Virus record (IMG/VR): IMGVR_UViG_3300017996_000002
Span: 1-51,923 of that record
Length of the DNA stretch: 51,923 nt
From: a virus
Reading direction: 5' to 3' (one strand)
Shown here: positions 34,296 through 42,496 of the stretch, piece by piece
Position numbering within the stretch: position 1 is the stretch's first letter
How the letters are laid out: the number at the start of each line of letters is the position of its first letter
Program-made: the position numbers and the translations under genes
Notes under the pieces: model-generated
Seen by the model: the letters and a program-made list of their open reading frames with translations, nothing else
Databases searched by the model: none
What the model was told of the DNA's origin: nothing

Positions 34296-34699
34296 GAAGG
34301 CGTGTCCGTTTGAAGGCAGACAACTAGCTCGGTCCATCCGCCATTCTCGACGTTCCAAGGGCCGTTCACGTCTACGACTTTCCAAGTCTGCGAGACTTGC
34401 CCGCGGAACGGCGGGAACTGTAGAAGGTCGCCGCCTTGCGCGAGCACGCGAACGATGCCTTGCGGATTGCCGTATAGGAATACGGTACGAAAGACGCCTT
34501 GCAAATTCTGTTTCTCGACGAGGCGCAAGCCGGCGCGCGAGAGCGGTTGAACTTGGACGCGCACGGGCACGGCCGCGGCAAAACTCGGCGTGCGAGAGAA
34601 GTCGGCGTTCGAAGTCGGCCCGGTCGACGCGCGGTACTGCGCCGTGATATCCGGATTAACGGAAGTGATCGCGCCTCGGACTATGCTATGTAGATTCAT
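34292..34699 (-). CDS. neck or tail-completion protein
   Basis: 135 residues. MNLHSIVRGAITSVNPDITA, then RVQVQPLSRAGLRLVEKQNL, then QTWKVVDVNGPWNVENGGW. Similar proteins occur beside neck terminators. Specific role not certain. Overlaps the next start by ATGA. Confidence 0.65.
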   Translation of the reverse strand: MNLHSIVRGAITSVNPDITAQYRASTGPTSNADFSRTPSFAAAVPVRVQVQPLSRAGLRLVEKQNLQGVFRTVFLYGNPQGIVRVLAQGGDLLQFPPFRGQVSQTWKVVDVNGPWNVENGGWTELVVCLQTDTPS

Positions 34700-34887
34700 T
34701 TCGCCCGCCCTACTTCTACCAATTGCTCGCGCCGAATCAGCGCTAGAATCGTATCCGTCAACTTCAATTCGCGCCGCACGAAATCGAGCCGTATTTCAAG
34801 CGCCGCCTTTTGTTCCGTATAGAACGCGAGTTCCTTCGCTTTGCGCGCCCGATGGTCGACCAAATCCGACAACAAAATGATGCTCAT
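34696..34887 (-). CDS. 63-residue coiled-coil protein
   Basis: An almost continuous charged helix (RKAKELAFYTEQKAALEIRL, then VRRELKLTDTILALIRREQL). Between two neck genes with ATGA overlaps on both sides, so probably a small neck or tail component. Confidence 0.6.
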   Translation of the reverse strand: MSIILLSDLVDHRARKAKELAFYTEQKAALEIRLDFVRRELKLTDTILALIRREQLVEVGRAK

Positions 34888-35390
34888 TTGCTCAACTCAA
34901 AGTCGGGCGCTCGCGCCATCTTACCCGAATCCGTGAGCCCTTTGTTGAACCCCTTAATGGCGACGGTGAAAGGCGCGTTGTCCGCGGGCCACCGTTGAAT
35001 AGCGGCCTCAAGATCATCCCGCATTTGCTGCCCGAGCGCGCGCAACGCCATTTCGCCGTTGAAGTTGTAATGCTTCAAGGACGGCCCGAGCGCCGCGCCC
35101 CAAGCCTTAGATTCGGCTGCGATCGTGGTACGGAAGAACGGCCGAGGCGGCGCGCGCTTCGTCCCAAACTCATTCCAAAATGCAGCTTGAGCGATATTGA
35201 GGGCCGGCGTAACGGTCGGCTTCGCATTGCTACCGACGTGCTTTAGAAATCGCGCGTTCGTCGTCTCGGGGTACTTCGCGCCTTCGAGGAACCCGACGCG
35301 AAGTACGCCGCCGGAGGACAGCTTATGCTCGATAGCCTGTAGAGCGATCGTTACCTTTTTGAAGTCCGGCCCCGAGCGTCGCACGGCCAT
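34884..35390 (-). CDS. head-tail joining protein, HK97 gp10-like
   Basis: 168 residues. LRVGFLEGAKYPETTNARFL, then AFWNEFGTKRAPPRPFFRTT is the typical FEFGT..PPRPF signature of HK97 gp10-like neck proteins. Builds the head-tail connection. Confidence 0.8.
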   Translation of the reverse strand: MAVRRSGPDFKKVTIALQAIEHKLSSGGVLRVGFLEGAKYPETTNARFLKHVGSNAKPTVTPALNIAQAAFWNEFGTKRAPPRPFFRTTIAAESKAWGAALGPSLKHYNFNGEMALRALGQQMRDDLEAAIQRWPADNAPFTVAIKGFNKGLTDSGKMARAPDFELSK

Positions 35391-35391
35391 A

Positions 35392-35889
35392 TCATACGTC
35401 CCAACCGGGGCCGAAAGGGGATGGCAAAGGGCTGTAGTCCGCGCCGGGCGCCGGGATGTAAATCATGGTGCGATATCGGGCCGTCAAAGCCCAATACTGC
35501 GCGCCGTATTTCGTCTGAATGCAATACGCTAGGCTTGCATTCGGGGGCGCCTCGAACTGCGCCGATACGTTTACGGATCCCTCGGCGGCCGCGTCAATGC
35601 GGCCGACGATCCCGACCGGCGGTTGCACATTGCCAGCGCCGTCGTTGGAGCCGTTCGAAAGTAACGTCATGTGAGCGACGAGCAAGAATAGCAGCGCTTG
35701 CCGCTGGTTCGCGTCGCGCACGCGCGAGCCGCACGAGTTGTTGAGCGATAGCGTAGCAAGAGCAAAATTCTGGATCATCGGAGCATTTTGGATGCCCGTA
35801 AATTCCGGGTACGCCGCCACGAACTCAGCCGGCGTGAATGTCACTATGCCGAATGTGGGGGGTGTCGGCGCACACGGAATTACGGCCAT
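35392..35889 (-). CDS. head-tail connector, DUF4054
   Basis: 165 residues. FTPAEFVAAYPEFTGI, then ALLFLLVAHMTLLSNGSNDG, then VGRIDAAAEGSVNVSAQF, then GAQYWALTARYRTMIYIPAP is the DUF4054 pattern. Adaptor below the portal. Confidence 0.85.
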   Translation of the reverse strand: MAVIPCAPTPPTFGIVTFTPAEFVAAYPEFTGIQNAPMIQNFALATLSLNNSCGSRVRDANQRQALLFLLVAHMTLLSNGSNDGAGNVQPPVGIVGRIDAAAEGSVNVSAQFEAPPNASLAYCIQTKYGAQYWALTARYRTMIYIPAPGADYSPLPSPFGPGWDV

Positions 35890-35895
35890 GTCGAT

Positions 35896-36348
35896 TTACT
35901 CCAAATCGGGATCGAACTTGACCACGCCGGGCGTCTTCAATTTCGACGGGTCGGCGGGCTCGAAGCTCGTCGGAACCTTGACCGCGTCGACGCCTTGGGC
36001 TCGCACGCCAGCCTCGTCCTTATACTCGAACAACTGGCCCGCAAGACGCTTGACCATTTGAGGGTGCGCCTTTTTCCACGCGTCCCAAAAATCCTTTGAT
36101 ACCTGAGTGATACCTACGGACGGGGCAAGCTGCGCCGGCAAAAACAAGCCCGCGGCGTACGCCTTGCGCGACCCATCGGCATGCGATGATCCGCGGATCT
36201 GCACCCGCGCATAATTCGCCATTTTTTGGACGCTCGTATAATCGCGCGCATTCGGGCCGTCGCCGTCTTTCTTCACGACTTCGTAGCCGAGTTCCAATAT
36301 CAAACCGTGGGGGAGTTTGCACCCTATCGTCACCATTTCGCTACTCAT
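35896..36348 (-). CDS. structural hypothetical protein of the neck region
   Basis: 150 residues from ATG 36348, which has GGAG 9 bases upstream; TTG 36363 is less likely. VTIGCKLPHGLILELGYEVV, then VQIRGSSHADGSRKA, then ITQVSKDFWDAWKKAHPQ. Similar proteins follow the capsid genes in related phages. Role unknown. Confidence 0.65.
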   Translation of the reverse strand: MSSEMVTIGCKLPHGLILELGYEVVKKDGDGPNARDYTSVQKMANYARVQIRGSSHADGSRKAYAAGLFLPAQLAPSVGITQVSKDFWDAWKKAHPQMVKRLAGQLFEYKDEAGVRAQGVDAVKVPTSFEPADPSKLKTPGVVKFDPDLE

Positions 36349-36352
36349 TTGC

Positions 36353-36898
36353 TTAAGCTCCAAAAAAGGCCGAGGTTGAAATTATCGCTAAGTTGCCGGG
36401 GGGTCCATTACTAGAGACAACCCACGGTGTTAACTCGCAACCCGCCGCCGGGCCGCTCACTGCACTACCATCCAAGAGTGAAGCATACACGGGCTCGCCT
36501 GTATATGCACCGCCAGCGAAGCGGACCCAAAACGGGCCGCTCGCGATCAAGTTTACGCCGAGCCCTTGGCGCACGCGGAATGCGCGAGCGACAGAGTCCC
36601 AAGTCTGCCAAGTCCATCCGTAGCCGACCACGTCCGCCCCGCTCGAACTGCGGAAGGGCTTCACAATGCCGATCGTATCGCCGGGCGCGAGGCGCGTATT
36701 GCGCACGAGTCCGTCGGCGCCAGCCCATCCGAACCGGCCTTGTAACGTGCCGCCCGGCGCCGCGCGCAGCGCGCCGGGGGACGCAAGTACGGACGGCACG
36801 GGGTTATAGAACGTGGGCGCGAGCGAGCGATCTACGGGGGCGGATACGAACGCGCCCTCAAACGGATATCCGTTGAGGGCGCCTGAATTGCCGAACAT
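36353..36898 (-). CDS. structural cement protein paralogue 2
   Basis: 181 residues. LQGRFGWAGADGLVRN, then GLGVNLIASGPFWVRFAGGA and YTGEPVYASLLDG align with the N-terminal half of the 37985 protein (VGRFAFVNPADGAV, then FMINLFSGGDFWARFPAGAT, then GQKVYADPNTG). Both flank the major capsid gene and match the Gp24-like cement family that locks capsomers. Confidence 0.7.
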   Translation of the reverse strand: MFGNSGALNGYPFEGAFVSAPVDRSLAPTFYNPVPSVLASPGALRAAPGGTLQGRFGWAGADGLVRNTRLAPGDTIGIVKPFRSSSGADVVGYGWTWQTWDSVARAFRVRQGLGVNLIASGPFWVRFAGGAYTGEPVYASLLDGSAVSGPAAGCELTPWVVSSNGPPGNLAIISTSAFFGA

Positions 36899-36907
36899 GA
36901 GAGCGCC

Positions 36908-37942
36908 TTACGCGCCGTACATGGACGCGATACCAACGGGGCGATAGATAATCGTACCCCAAGTACCCTGACTCTTTTTCTGTTCCCATGAAGTTGTCTT
37001 CGCGACGATCGCATGCGAGCGCATTTTTTCAGTGAATGCGGATTCGCAAGTATTCTGGCCCTCGACCGGACCGGCGATCAACTGAACCAATTCGAGACCG
37101 GCCGCGACGTTGCCGCCGCCGTTGATCGCGAACTCGGGCACAGTGACGAATTTCATGTTCGGGAAGTTCGTCAAAAGCTGAGTCATGACATTGACGTTGT
37201 ACAGGTTCGTGTTGTTGAAATTCGTTTTGTTCCCCGGGCTGATTCCCATTGTCATGGGGTGCTCGACGTCGATCAAACCGTTGTACTGTGCGATCAACTG
37301 TTGCACGAGCCGCAATACGTCGCCGTAAATGACCGACGCGCTGGCGCCGAACCATGAGGACGTCGGCGCAATCGGGGCCGGCAAGCTCGGATCATTCGTT
37401 CCGCCGTACGACTGCAAACCGGCCACGCCGTACAGGTAGAAGTAATTCTCTTGCTTCTTGAGCGCGAGCACCGAGCCCATGTTGACTTGATTGGCCCAAT
37501 CGATTTTCGACGCCGCGGCGCGTTCCACTTGACGCTCGCCCCAACGGGTATTCGTCTGGTAATGGTAGCTTTGACGCTGCGGATAGTTGATGTTCGCATT
37601 CGACACACCATCCTGCGAGAAGTCGTCATATGACGCCGTTTCGCCGGTTCGTTCCGCCATCAGGAAAAGCGCGGTGTCATCGATCCATGTTCCCTTTTTC
37701 GTCTCGCCGTAGAGTTCCGCGGCCTTCGTCGGCGCAACGGCAACTTCGATGATTTTCGGGTCTACGAAAGTAGTGAACAGCGAGGGCACGCCGGCATTGG
37801 CCGCCGTGACGAGGCCGGGCTGCGCGTCCCATGCCACACTGTGATCCATGAACTTGAGGCCGGTAGCTTCTTGAGCCAGCCCTTTCATGAAATGGATACC
37901 CCAATCTGAGGCAAGCAACTTGTGGTCGAGTGCAATTCGCAT
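36908..37942 (-). CDS. major capsid protein, DUF2184-type
   Basis: 344 residues. FMKGLAQEATGLKFMDHSVA, then RTGETASYDDFSQDGVSNAN, then RQSYHYQTNTRWGERQVERA, then NYFYLYGVAGLQSYGGTNDP, then MTMGISPGNKTNFNNT match DUF2184 major capsid proteins (HK97 fold). Flanked by two cement paralogues. Confidence 0.85.
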   Translation of the reverse strand: MRIALDHKLLASDWGIHFMKGLAQEATGLKFMDHSVAWDAQPGLVTAANAGVPSLFTTFVDPKIIEVAVAPTKAAELYGETKKGTWIDDTALFLMAERTGETASYDDFSQDGVSNANINYPQRQSYHYQTNTRWGERQVERAAASKIDWANQVNMGSVLALKKQENYFYLYGVAGLQSYGGTNDPSLPAPIAPTSSWFGASASVIYGDVLRLVQQLIAQYNGLIDVEHPMTMGISPGNKTNFNNTNLYNVNVMTQLLTNFPNMKFVTVPEFAINGGGNVAAGLELVQLIAGPVEGQNTCESAFTEKMRSHAIVAKTTSWEQKKSQGTWGTIIYRPVGIASMYGA

Positions 37943-37984
37943 TTTCGTGATTCCTGTCTAAAAACCTGTTGAGCCGTTGTTACC

Positions 37985-39154
37985 TTACGAGACCGAGGCC
38001 GAAATCTTCGCGATCTCGTTCGCGCCGCAATTGCTCGCGACGGTGAATTGAGTCAATACCGCGGTACCCGCAACGGTGATTGTCCCGCCCGTGTAATTCT
38101 GTGGGGTGCTGATTCCGTAAACGCCCGTGCCGCCCGCGCTGTCCGAAGTCGTGAAAGCCACGCCCGCAGCCGTCACAAGAGACGCCGCGCTCAGTACGTA
38201 AGTACCGACGCCGCCGGGGGTTCCGCTCGTCTGAGACGCAATCGTAGTGCCCGGAGTGAAGGCGCCGCCGTTGCTCGGCAATGCCGCGCCCACGGACAGT
38301 AAGGACGTTCCCGGAGTGACCGCAGTCACAACGAGAGCGGTCGAGGTTGCCAGCGTGGCGACGCCCGAGAATGGAGTTTGCTGCAAGCCGATCGAAGCCG
38401 GCGAAGTGGCGCCCGTGAAAGCGTCGCCGAACTCGAACGCACCCGCGGCGACTGCCGTGATGTACGCAAGGGCTGATACGCTCGTGACCGCGCCCGAGAG
38501 TGTGCCGGTAGCCGCCGCGCTCATTTGATACGTGCCGAGCAAGCCGGCGCCAGAGCCGGCGGTAACGGTCAACTGCGCAACAATCGTTGTGCCGGCCGGA
38601 ATGTTCGAGGCCGAAATCACGTCGCCAACGGACAACACGCCGTCGGTCGCCGTTCCAATGGTCAACGTGGTGCCGGCTGCAACCGACGCAGTGCCGACGC
38701 CGGTAAATCCGATCGTAGCCGTACCGCTCGCGAGGGCGGGCGCGCTGGCGGCCGAGATCGGCAAGCCGGTGTTCGGGTCCGCGTAAACCTTCTGCCCCGC
38801 GGTTGCGCCAGCGGGGAAGCGCGCCCAAAAGTCACCGCCGCTGAAAAGATTGATCATGAAGCCGCGCGGTACGACGAGCGTATATTCACCCAAGAATTGG
38901 GTGATCAAGGCTTGTTCATTGCGGCCCAAAAAGCCGATCTGATACCCGACCACGTACGACTGCGATACGGCGCCGTCGGCCGGGTTCACGAAAGCGAACC
39001 GACCGACAGCTACGCCACTGGCGGGCGCGACGAGAGTTCCGCCGCCTTGTCCCGGGGGGCCGCCCGCGAGGATGGACGAAAACGGATTCATTGAGGCGAA
39101 ATCGCCTTCAACGCCCGGAGCCGGATACAGATTGACAACTTTTTGAAAGCCCAT
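37985..39154 (-). CDS. structural cement protein paralogue 1 with large insert
   Basis: 389 residues, about twice its paralogue. Residues 1-135 are the Gp24-like cement core. Residues about 140-350 are an Ala/Gly/Thr/Val-rich stretch with repeated ISASNIPAGTTIVAQ-like and TASQTSGTPGGVGTYVLSAA-like elements, typical of surface-displayed beta repeats. The end returns to a core-like TLTQFTVASNCGANEIAKIS. The insert may decorate the capsid surface. Confidence 0.7.
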   Translation of the reverse strand: MGFQKVVNLYPAPGVEGDFASMNPFSSILAGGPPGQGGGTLVAPASGVAVGRFAFVNPADGAVSQSYVVGYQIGFLGRNEQALITQFLGEYTLVVPRGFMINLFSGGDFWARFPAGATAGQKVYADPNTGLPISAASAPALASGTATIGFTGVGTASVAAGTTLTIGTATDGVLSVGDVISASNIPAGTTIVAQLTVTAGSGAGLLGTYQMSAAATGTLSGAVTSVSALAYITAVAAGAFEFGDAFTGATSPASIGLQQTPFSGVATLATSTALVVTAVTPGTSLLSVGAALPSNGGAFTPGTTIASQTSGTPGGVGTYVLSAASLVTAAGVAFTTSDSAGGTGVYGISTPQNYTGGTITVAGTAVLTQFTVASNCGANEIAKISASVS

Positions 39155-39188
39155 GTTACTAATTCCTGTCTATTGAACCGTTGACCAA

Positions 39189-39857
39189 TTACTTGCGGAG
39201 CCGGGTCAACCCGGGGATGTTCTTGACCATGTCGGCAGCCGCGGCGCTATCGCCGACAATCGCAGACGAGGCAGACGAGGCCGAGGCTTTGTCCTTTGCC
39301 ATCGCGAGCATTGCCGGGAACGCCGAAGCGTGCACGCCGTCGGTCGCGACGCCGAGCTTGTCAAGCGCGGCCTTGTAATACAGATCGGCCGAATCGTACG
39401 AGACGACGCCGAGAATACTTTCGACTTCACGAGCGGCGACGTGTTTCGCGTCGTTCGCGGCGATCAGGGCTGCGACCGAGGCCGCGTCCATTGCTTTGTC
39501 CTTGCCGCCCTCTTTGACATTCGTCTCGGCGGGTTTCTTGGCGCCGCCTACCGGGGGCTCGGGAAGTTCGTCAACGCCTTCCGGGTCGAGTTCTTCGTCT
39601 TCGGCTTTCCATTCCGCGTCGCGCGCCTTGTCTTCGGCTTCGCGCTTTTCGTCGCGCGCCTTCTTGTCGGCGGCTCGCTTGGAATCGCGCGCCTTCTTGT
39701 CCTCAGCCTTCTTTTCGGCGGCTGCGGATTCCGACTCGTCGCGCGCCTTCTTATCGGCCGCGATCAGCTTGTCGAGTTCGGCGGTAACTTTGGGAAGCAC
39801 GGCGGCGTCGGTCGCGAGGAATGGCGAGACGGCGGCTAAAATGGCGGAAAGTTTCAT
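39189..39857 (-). CDS. scaffold-like capsid assembly protein
   Basis: 222 residues. The N-terminal 100 residues are a highly charged Lys/Asp/Ala/Glu coiled coil with ADKKARDE-type repeats and the acidic DEELDPEGVDELP. The C-terminal half has VESILGVVSYDSADLYYKAA. Composition and place between protease-like DUF2213 and capsid genes fit a scaffold, though the match to a family is not firm. Confidence 0.6.
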   Translation of the reverse strand: MKLSAILAAVSPFLATDAAVLPKVTAELDKLIAADKKARDESESAAAEKKAEDKKARDSKRAADKKARDEKREAEDKARDAEWKAEDEELDPEGVDELPEPPVGGAKKPAETNVKEGGKDKAMDAASVAALIAANDAKHVAAREVESILGVVSYDSADLYYKAALDKLGVATDGVHASAFPAMLAMAKDKASASSASSAIVGDSAAAADMVKNIPGLTRLRK

Positions 39858-39928
39858 AGTCGGATTCCGTTAGATAAATTTGAAAACTGAGACGTGCATC
39901 ACGTATGGAACCGAATTATGCCCGTGTG

Positions 39929-40792
39929 CTATCGGAATTGCAACAACTGCGCATCGGCAACCATTACGTCGGAACCCGCGCGGCCGGCTTCGACCAAAGC
40001 TATATGGTTCGCGATTAGCGATCGCATGATCCCGTCAAACTTGGAGCCATCTGGCGCCGTGCCTGGCGTCATATCAGCTTTGTACCGATACCCGCACGAA
40101 ATCTCGCGCTTCGTCTCGTCCTCAATGCCTTTGATTGCCTCTCCGTCCCATACGGCGATGTCCGCCTTGAGATACGGCGCCTCGAAGCGCACGTTCGAGA
40201 CCGTGCCGGCGATGTAATATTTTTGCGGAGCGCCAGCGCTGACCGCGATATGCGTAACCATCAAAGGCTTATTTTCGTACGTTGGCGCCGCCGCGGCGAG
40301 TTCCGCCGGATCGCGGTAGAGCATGTACGTTTTCAGCGGGTCGAGTCCGAGCGCGATAGAGTCCGGAATCTCGGAGCCGAGATAGGGGCACACATTCGCT
40401 TTCGATATGTTGACGTTCTCGACGTGCAAATGTTGGTCGAGATCTGAGCGGCGCATCGAGCGGTCAAACGCGAACACAACTCGACGCGTCGAGCGGTCGA
40501 GCGCGAGAGACGCGGGGGGCGCGGAATCGGTCGCGGAACAATCGGCCTCGACTTCGATCTCGTCCTCGTCGCCCGCGTGCGTATGCTGAATCTTAGCGAC
40601 TTGGGCGCGCGTCAGGCGTTCGCAATCGTCCGCCTCGACGTCTATCTCGGCGTCCTCGACTTCGATCTCGTCCTCGCCGCGCGCCTTACGATAAGCAGCC
40701 GCCTTCGCTTGGTCCGGCGGGTGTCCGGCCCTAATCATTTCCGCGATATTGTGGGAAATAGTCTCTTGACTAGACCCGGCTTTAAGTGGCAT
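39929..40792 (-). CDS. DUF2213 prohead-protease-like protein
   Basis: 287 residues from ATG 40792 (MPLKAGSSQETISHNIAEMI); the longer frame to 40882 lacks coding features. Acidic segments (DEIEVEDAEIDVEADD) precede the DUF2213 core: NISKANVCPYLGSEIPD, then KPLMVTHIAVSAG, then IAGTVSNVRFEAPYLKADIA, then KREISCGYRYKADMTPG, then IANHIALVEAGRAGSDV. Thought to act in capsid maturation. Confidence 0.8.
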   Translation of the reverse strand: MPLKAGSSQETISHNIAEMIRAGHPPDQAKAAAYRKARGEDEIEVEDAEIDVEADDCERLTRAQVAKIQHTHAGDEDEIEVEADCSATDSAPPASLALDRSTRRVVFAFDRSMRRSDLDQHLHVENVNISKANVCPYLGSEIPDSIALGLDPLKTYMLYRDPAELAAAAPTYENKPLMVTHIAVSAGAPQKYYIAGTVSNVRFEAPYLKADIAVWDGEAIKGIEDETKREISCGYRYKADMTPGTAPDGSKFDGIMRSLIANHIALVEAGRAGSDVMVADAQLLQFR

Positions 40793-40823
40793 GCGGTCAT
40801 AATACCGGACGCCGGCCGGGTTG

Positions 40824-41789
40824 TCATCTGGCCCGAGCCAGGGCCGATTCCAGCAAGCCCCGAGGTCGGGACGCTTTCGCACGTGCTACGGCCTCGGCGA
40901 CGTTATCGACCGCGGGAAGCACGGCCTTGCTCGTGCATCGGCAATTTATCAACTCGCCAGGCAATACATATGCGCCCTCGTCACTATCCCACATGCCCGC
41001 GCTGATCAGGTAGGCTTTGCCGTCCATCTTAACGTGCGTCTTACGCGGAACCTTACCGCCGGCCGAGTGCATCCATATCGCATGCGTTACACCGATCTCT
41101 TGCCGGCGGGTGCGTTCGATGGTCGCCTTCGCTTTCGCGTTCTGATCGCCGGCAATGAGCGCCGCGCGCTCGCGCGTGATCCCGTACGTTTCGCGTAGGT
41201 CGACAGACAGCGCGTGCATGTCGCCGCCTTTCATGACGGACGCCCATACTTTCGTCTGTACATCCTTGAGGTATTGCGCCGGTATCGAGCGAATCAGGTT
41301 CACTTGTTCGGCAGCCACGGCTTGATAGGCCGCGATGCTTCCCGGCGTCGGATCGAACTTCACGGTAAAACCCGCGTCCTTAAACGCCGCCTTCATTTGG
41401 ATTTGAGTCACGCCGAACGCTTTACGGGCGAACTTACGCGATAGCTCAAGGCTGAGTTTTTCAATTTTCAGCGTCCACTTTTTGCCGATGCGGGTAAGCG
41501 CCCGACGAATGAATAGCGACGAGTTCGGCGGGTCCGCATCCGTCGCCATGTCAGGATACCAGCAAGCAAAATTACCGGCGGCGTCGACACGCAGCGGGTG
41601 AAATACACTTCGGGTATCGTGCGCAAATTCGGCGGGCTCGATAGCCGAATAAGCGCCGAGCACAGCGGCCCGCACGTCCTCATGCATGACATTGACGAAG
41701 GCGATCATCTCGGCCTCGTACCAACGCCGTACCCCGACATTTGGGTGTATGGCGCGGACAGTTACCGGCTTATCCTTGTTTGGGCGCAT
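40824..41789 (-). CDS. head morphogenesis protein, SPP1 gp7-like
   Basis: 321 residues. TIERTRRQEIGVTHAIWMHS, then GKVPRKTHVKMDGKAYLISA, then VLPGELINCRCTSKAVLP is the gp7/Mu F signature (R.THxxMDG, INCRC). A minor head protein placed after portal genes in most phages. Here it is separated from portal by the 41770-45215 cassette. Confidence 0.85.
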   Translation of the reverse strand: MRPNKDKPVTVRAIHPNVGVRRWYEAEMIAFVNVMHEDVRAAVLGAYSAIEPAEFAHDTRSVFHPLRVDAAGNFACWYPDMATDADPPNSSLFIRRALTRIGKKWTLKIEKLSLELSRKFARKAFGVTQIQMKAAFKDAGFTVKFDPTPGSIAAYQAVAAEQVNLIRSIPAQYLKDVQTKVWASVMKGGDMHALSVDLRETYGITRERAALIAGDQNAKAKATIERTRRQEIGVTHAIWMHSAGGKVPRKTHVKMDGKAYLISAGMWDSDEGAYVLPGELINCRCTSKAVLPAVDNVAEAVARAKASRPRGLLESALARAR

Positions 41790-42495
41790 CGGTAATTACG
41801 TGTTGATGCGGAGTGAATGACTCGAACAACTTCTTAAGATGCGCGACGTGTTCGGTGCGGCTGTCCAGATCGGCGCCCGCGTGTGCGTTGATTGGCGGCC
41901 GGTCATCGGTGAGCTTATCGCATTCCCATGCGTCGAGGATGATTCCCGCGCAGCAAATAATACTCGCAAGATGGGGAACTAGCGTTCCCTGCAGCTCGCC
42001 CTCGGCGTCCAGGCCGAGCATGTCGCCGTCGCACCACTCACCCTCTTGCAGTCGCGCCATGTGGCGATAAATCGCGTCGAGGTAAATCGAAATACGCACG
42101 CCCGCGCGCCGCCAGTTGTATTTGCCGTACTTCAAGGCGCCCTCGGTAAAGCCGAGCGCGGCGTATCGCATGACGGCCGTGGGTACTAGATGCATGGAAA
42201 GCTTCCCGGCGCCTACAGCGTCCTTGGGATTCGTGGGCTTCGTGATCGTTCCGGTAAATACGGGCTGCGCGAGCGGCGCAGATAAAGGACAGTCTTTATC
42301 GTGATTCACCGCGGCGCCTAAAGGGCCGCACGAACAACAGCATAAAAATGCGTCGACTTTTTGCGGCGCCGGCACGGGCTCGGCCGGCGGCTTCATATCG
42401 AGCGACCCGCAATTCAGGCAGAATTTGCCGCTGGCGTCCGCGGTGTGCCCATGCACCACGCAATACCGGCTGATCGAATCCGTTTGTGTGCTCAC
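41770..42495 (-). CDS. dATP/dGTP diphosphohydrolase-like protein (MazZ-like)
   Basis: 241 residues from GTG 42495, chosen because AGGAGGG lies 7 bases upstream; ATG 42519 is the alternative. The N-terminal 70 residues hold Cys pairs (CLNCGS, CCCSCG). The core NPKDAVGAGKLSMHLVPTAV, then LGFTEGALKYGKYNWR, then YRHMARLQEGEW, then LASIICCAGIILDAWE is the dGTP diphosphohydrolase N-type domain of phages, a MazG-like all-helical fold. It would trim (d)NTP pools. In 2-aminoadenine phages the relative is MazZ; PurZ was not found here. Confidence 0.75.
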   Translation of the reverse strand: MSTQTDSISRYCVVHGHTADASGKFCLNCGSLDMKPPAEPVPAPQKVDAFLCCCSCGPLGAAVNHDKDCPLSAPLAQPVFTGTITKPTNPKDAVGAGKLSMHLVPTAVMRYAALGFTEGALKYGKYNWRRAGVRISIYLDAIYRHMARLQEGEWCDGDMLGLDAEGELQGTLVPHLASIICCAGIILDAWECDKLTDDRPPINAHAGADLDSRTEHVAHLKKLFESFTPHQHVITDAPKQG

Positions 42496-42496
42496 C

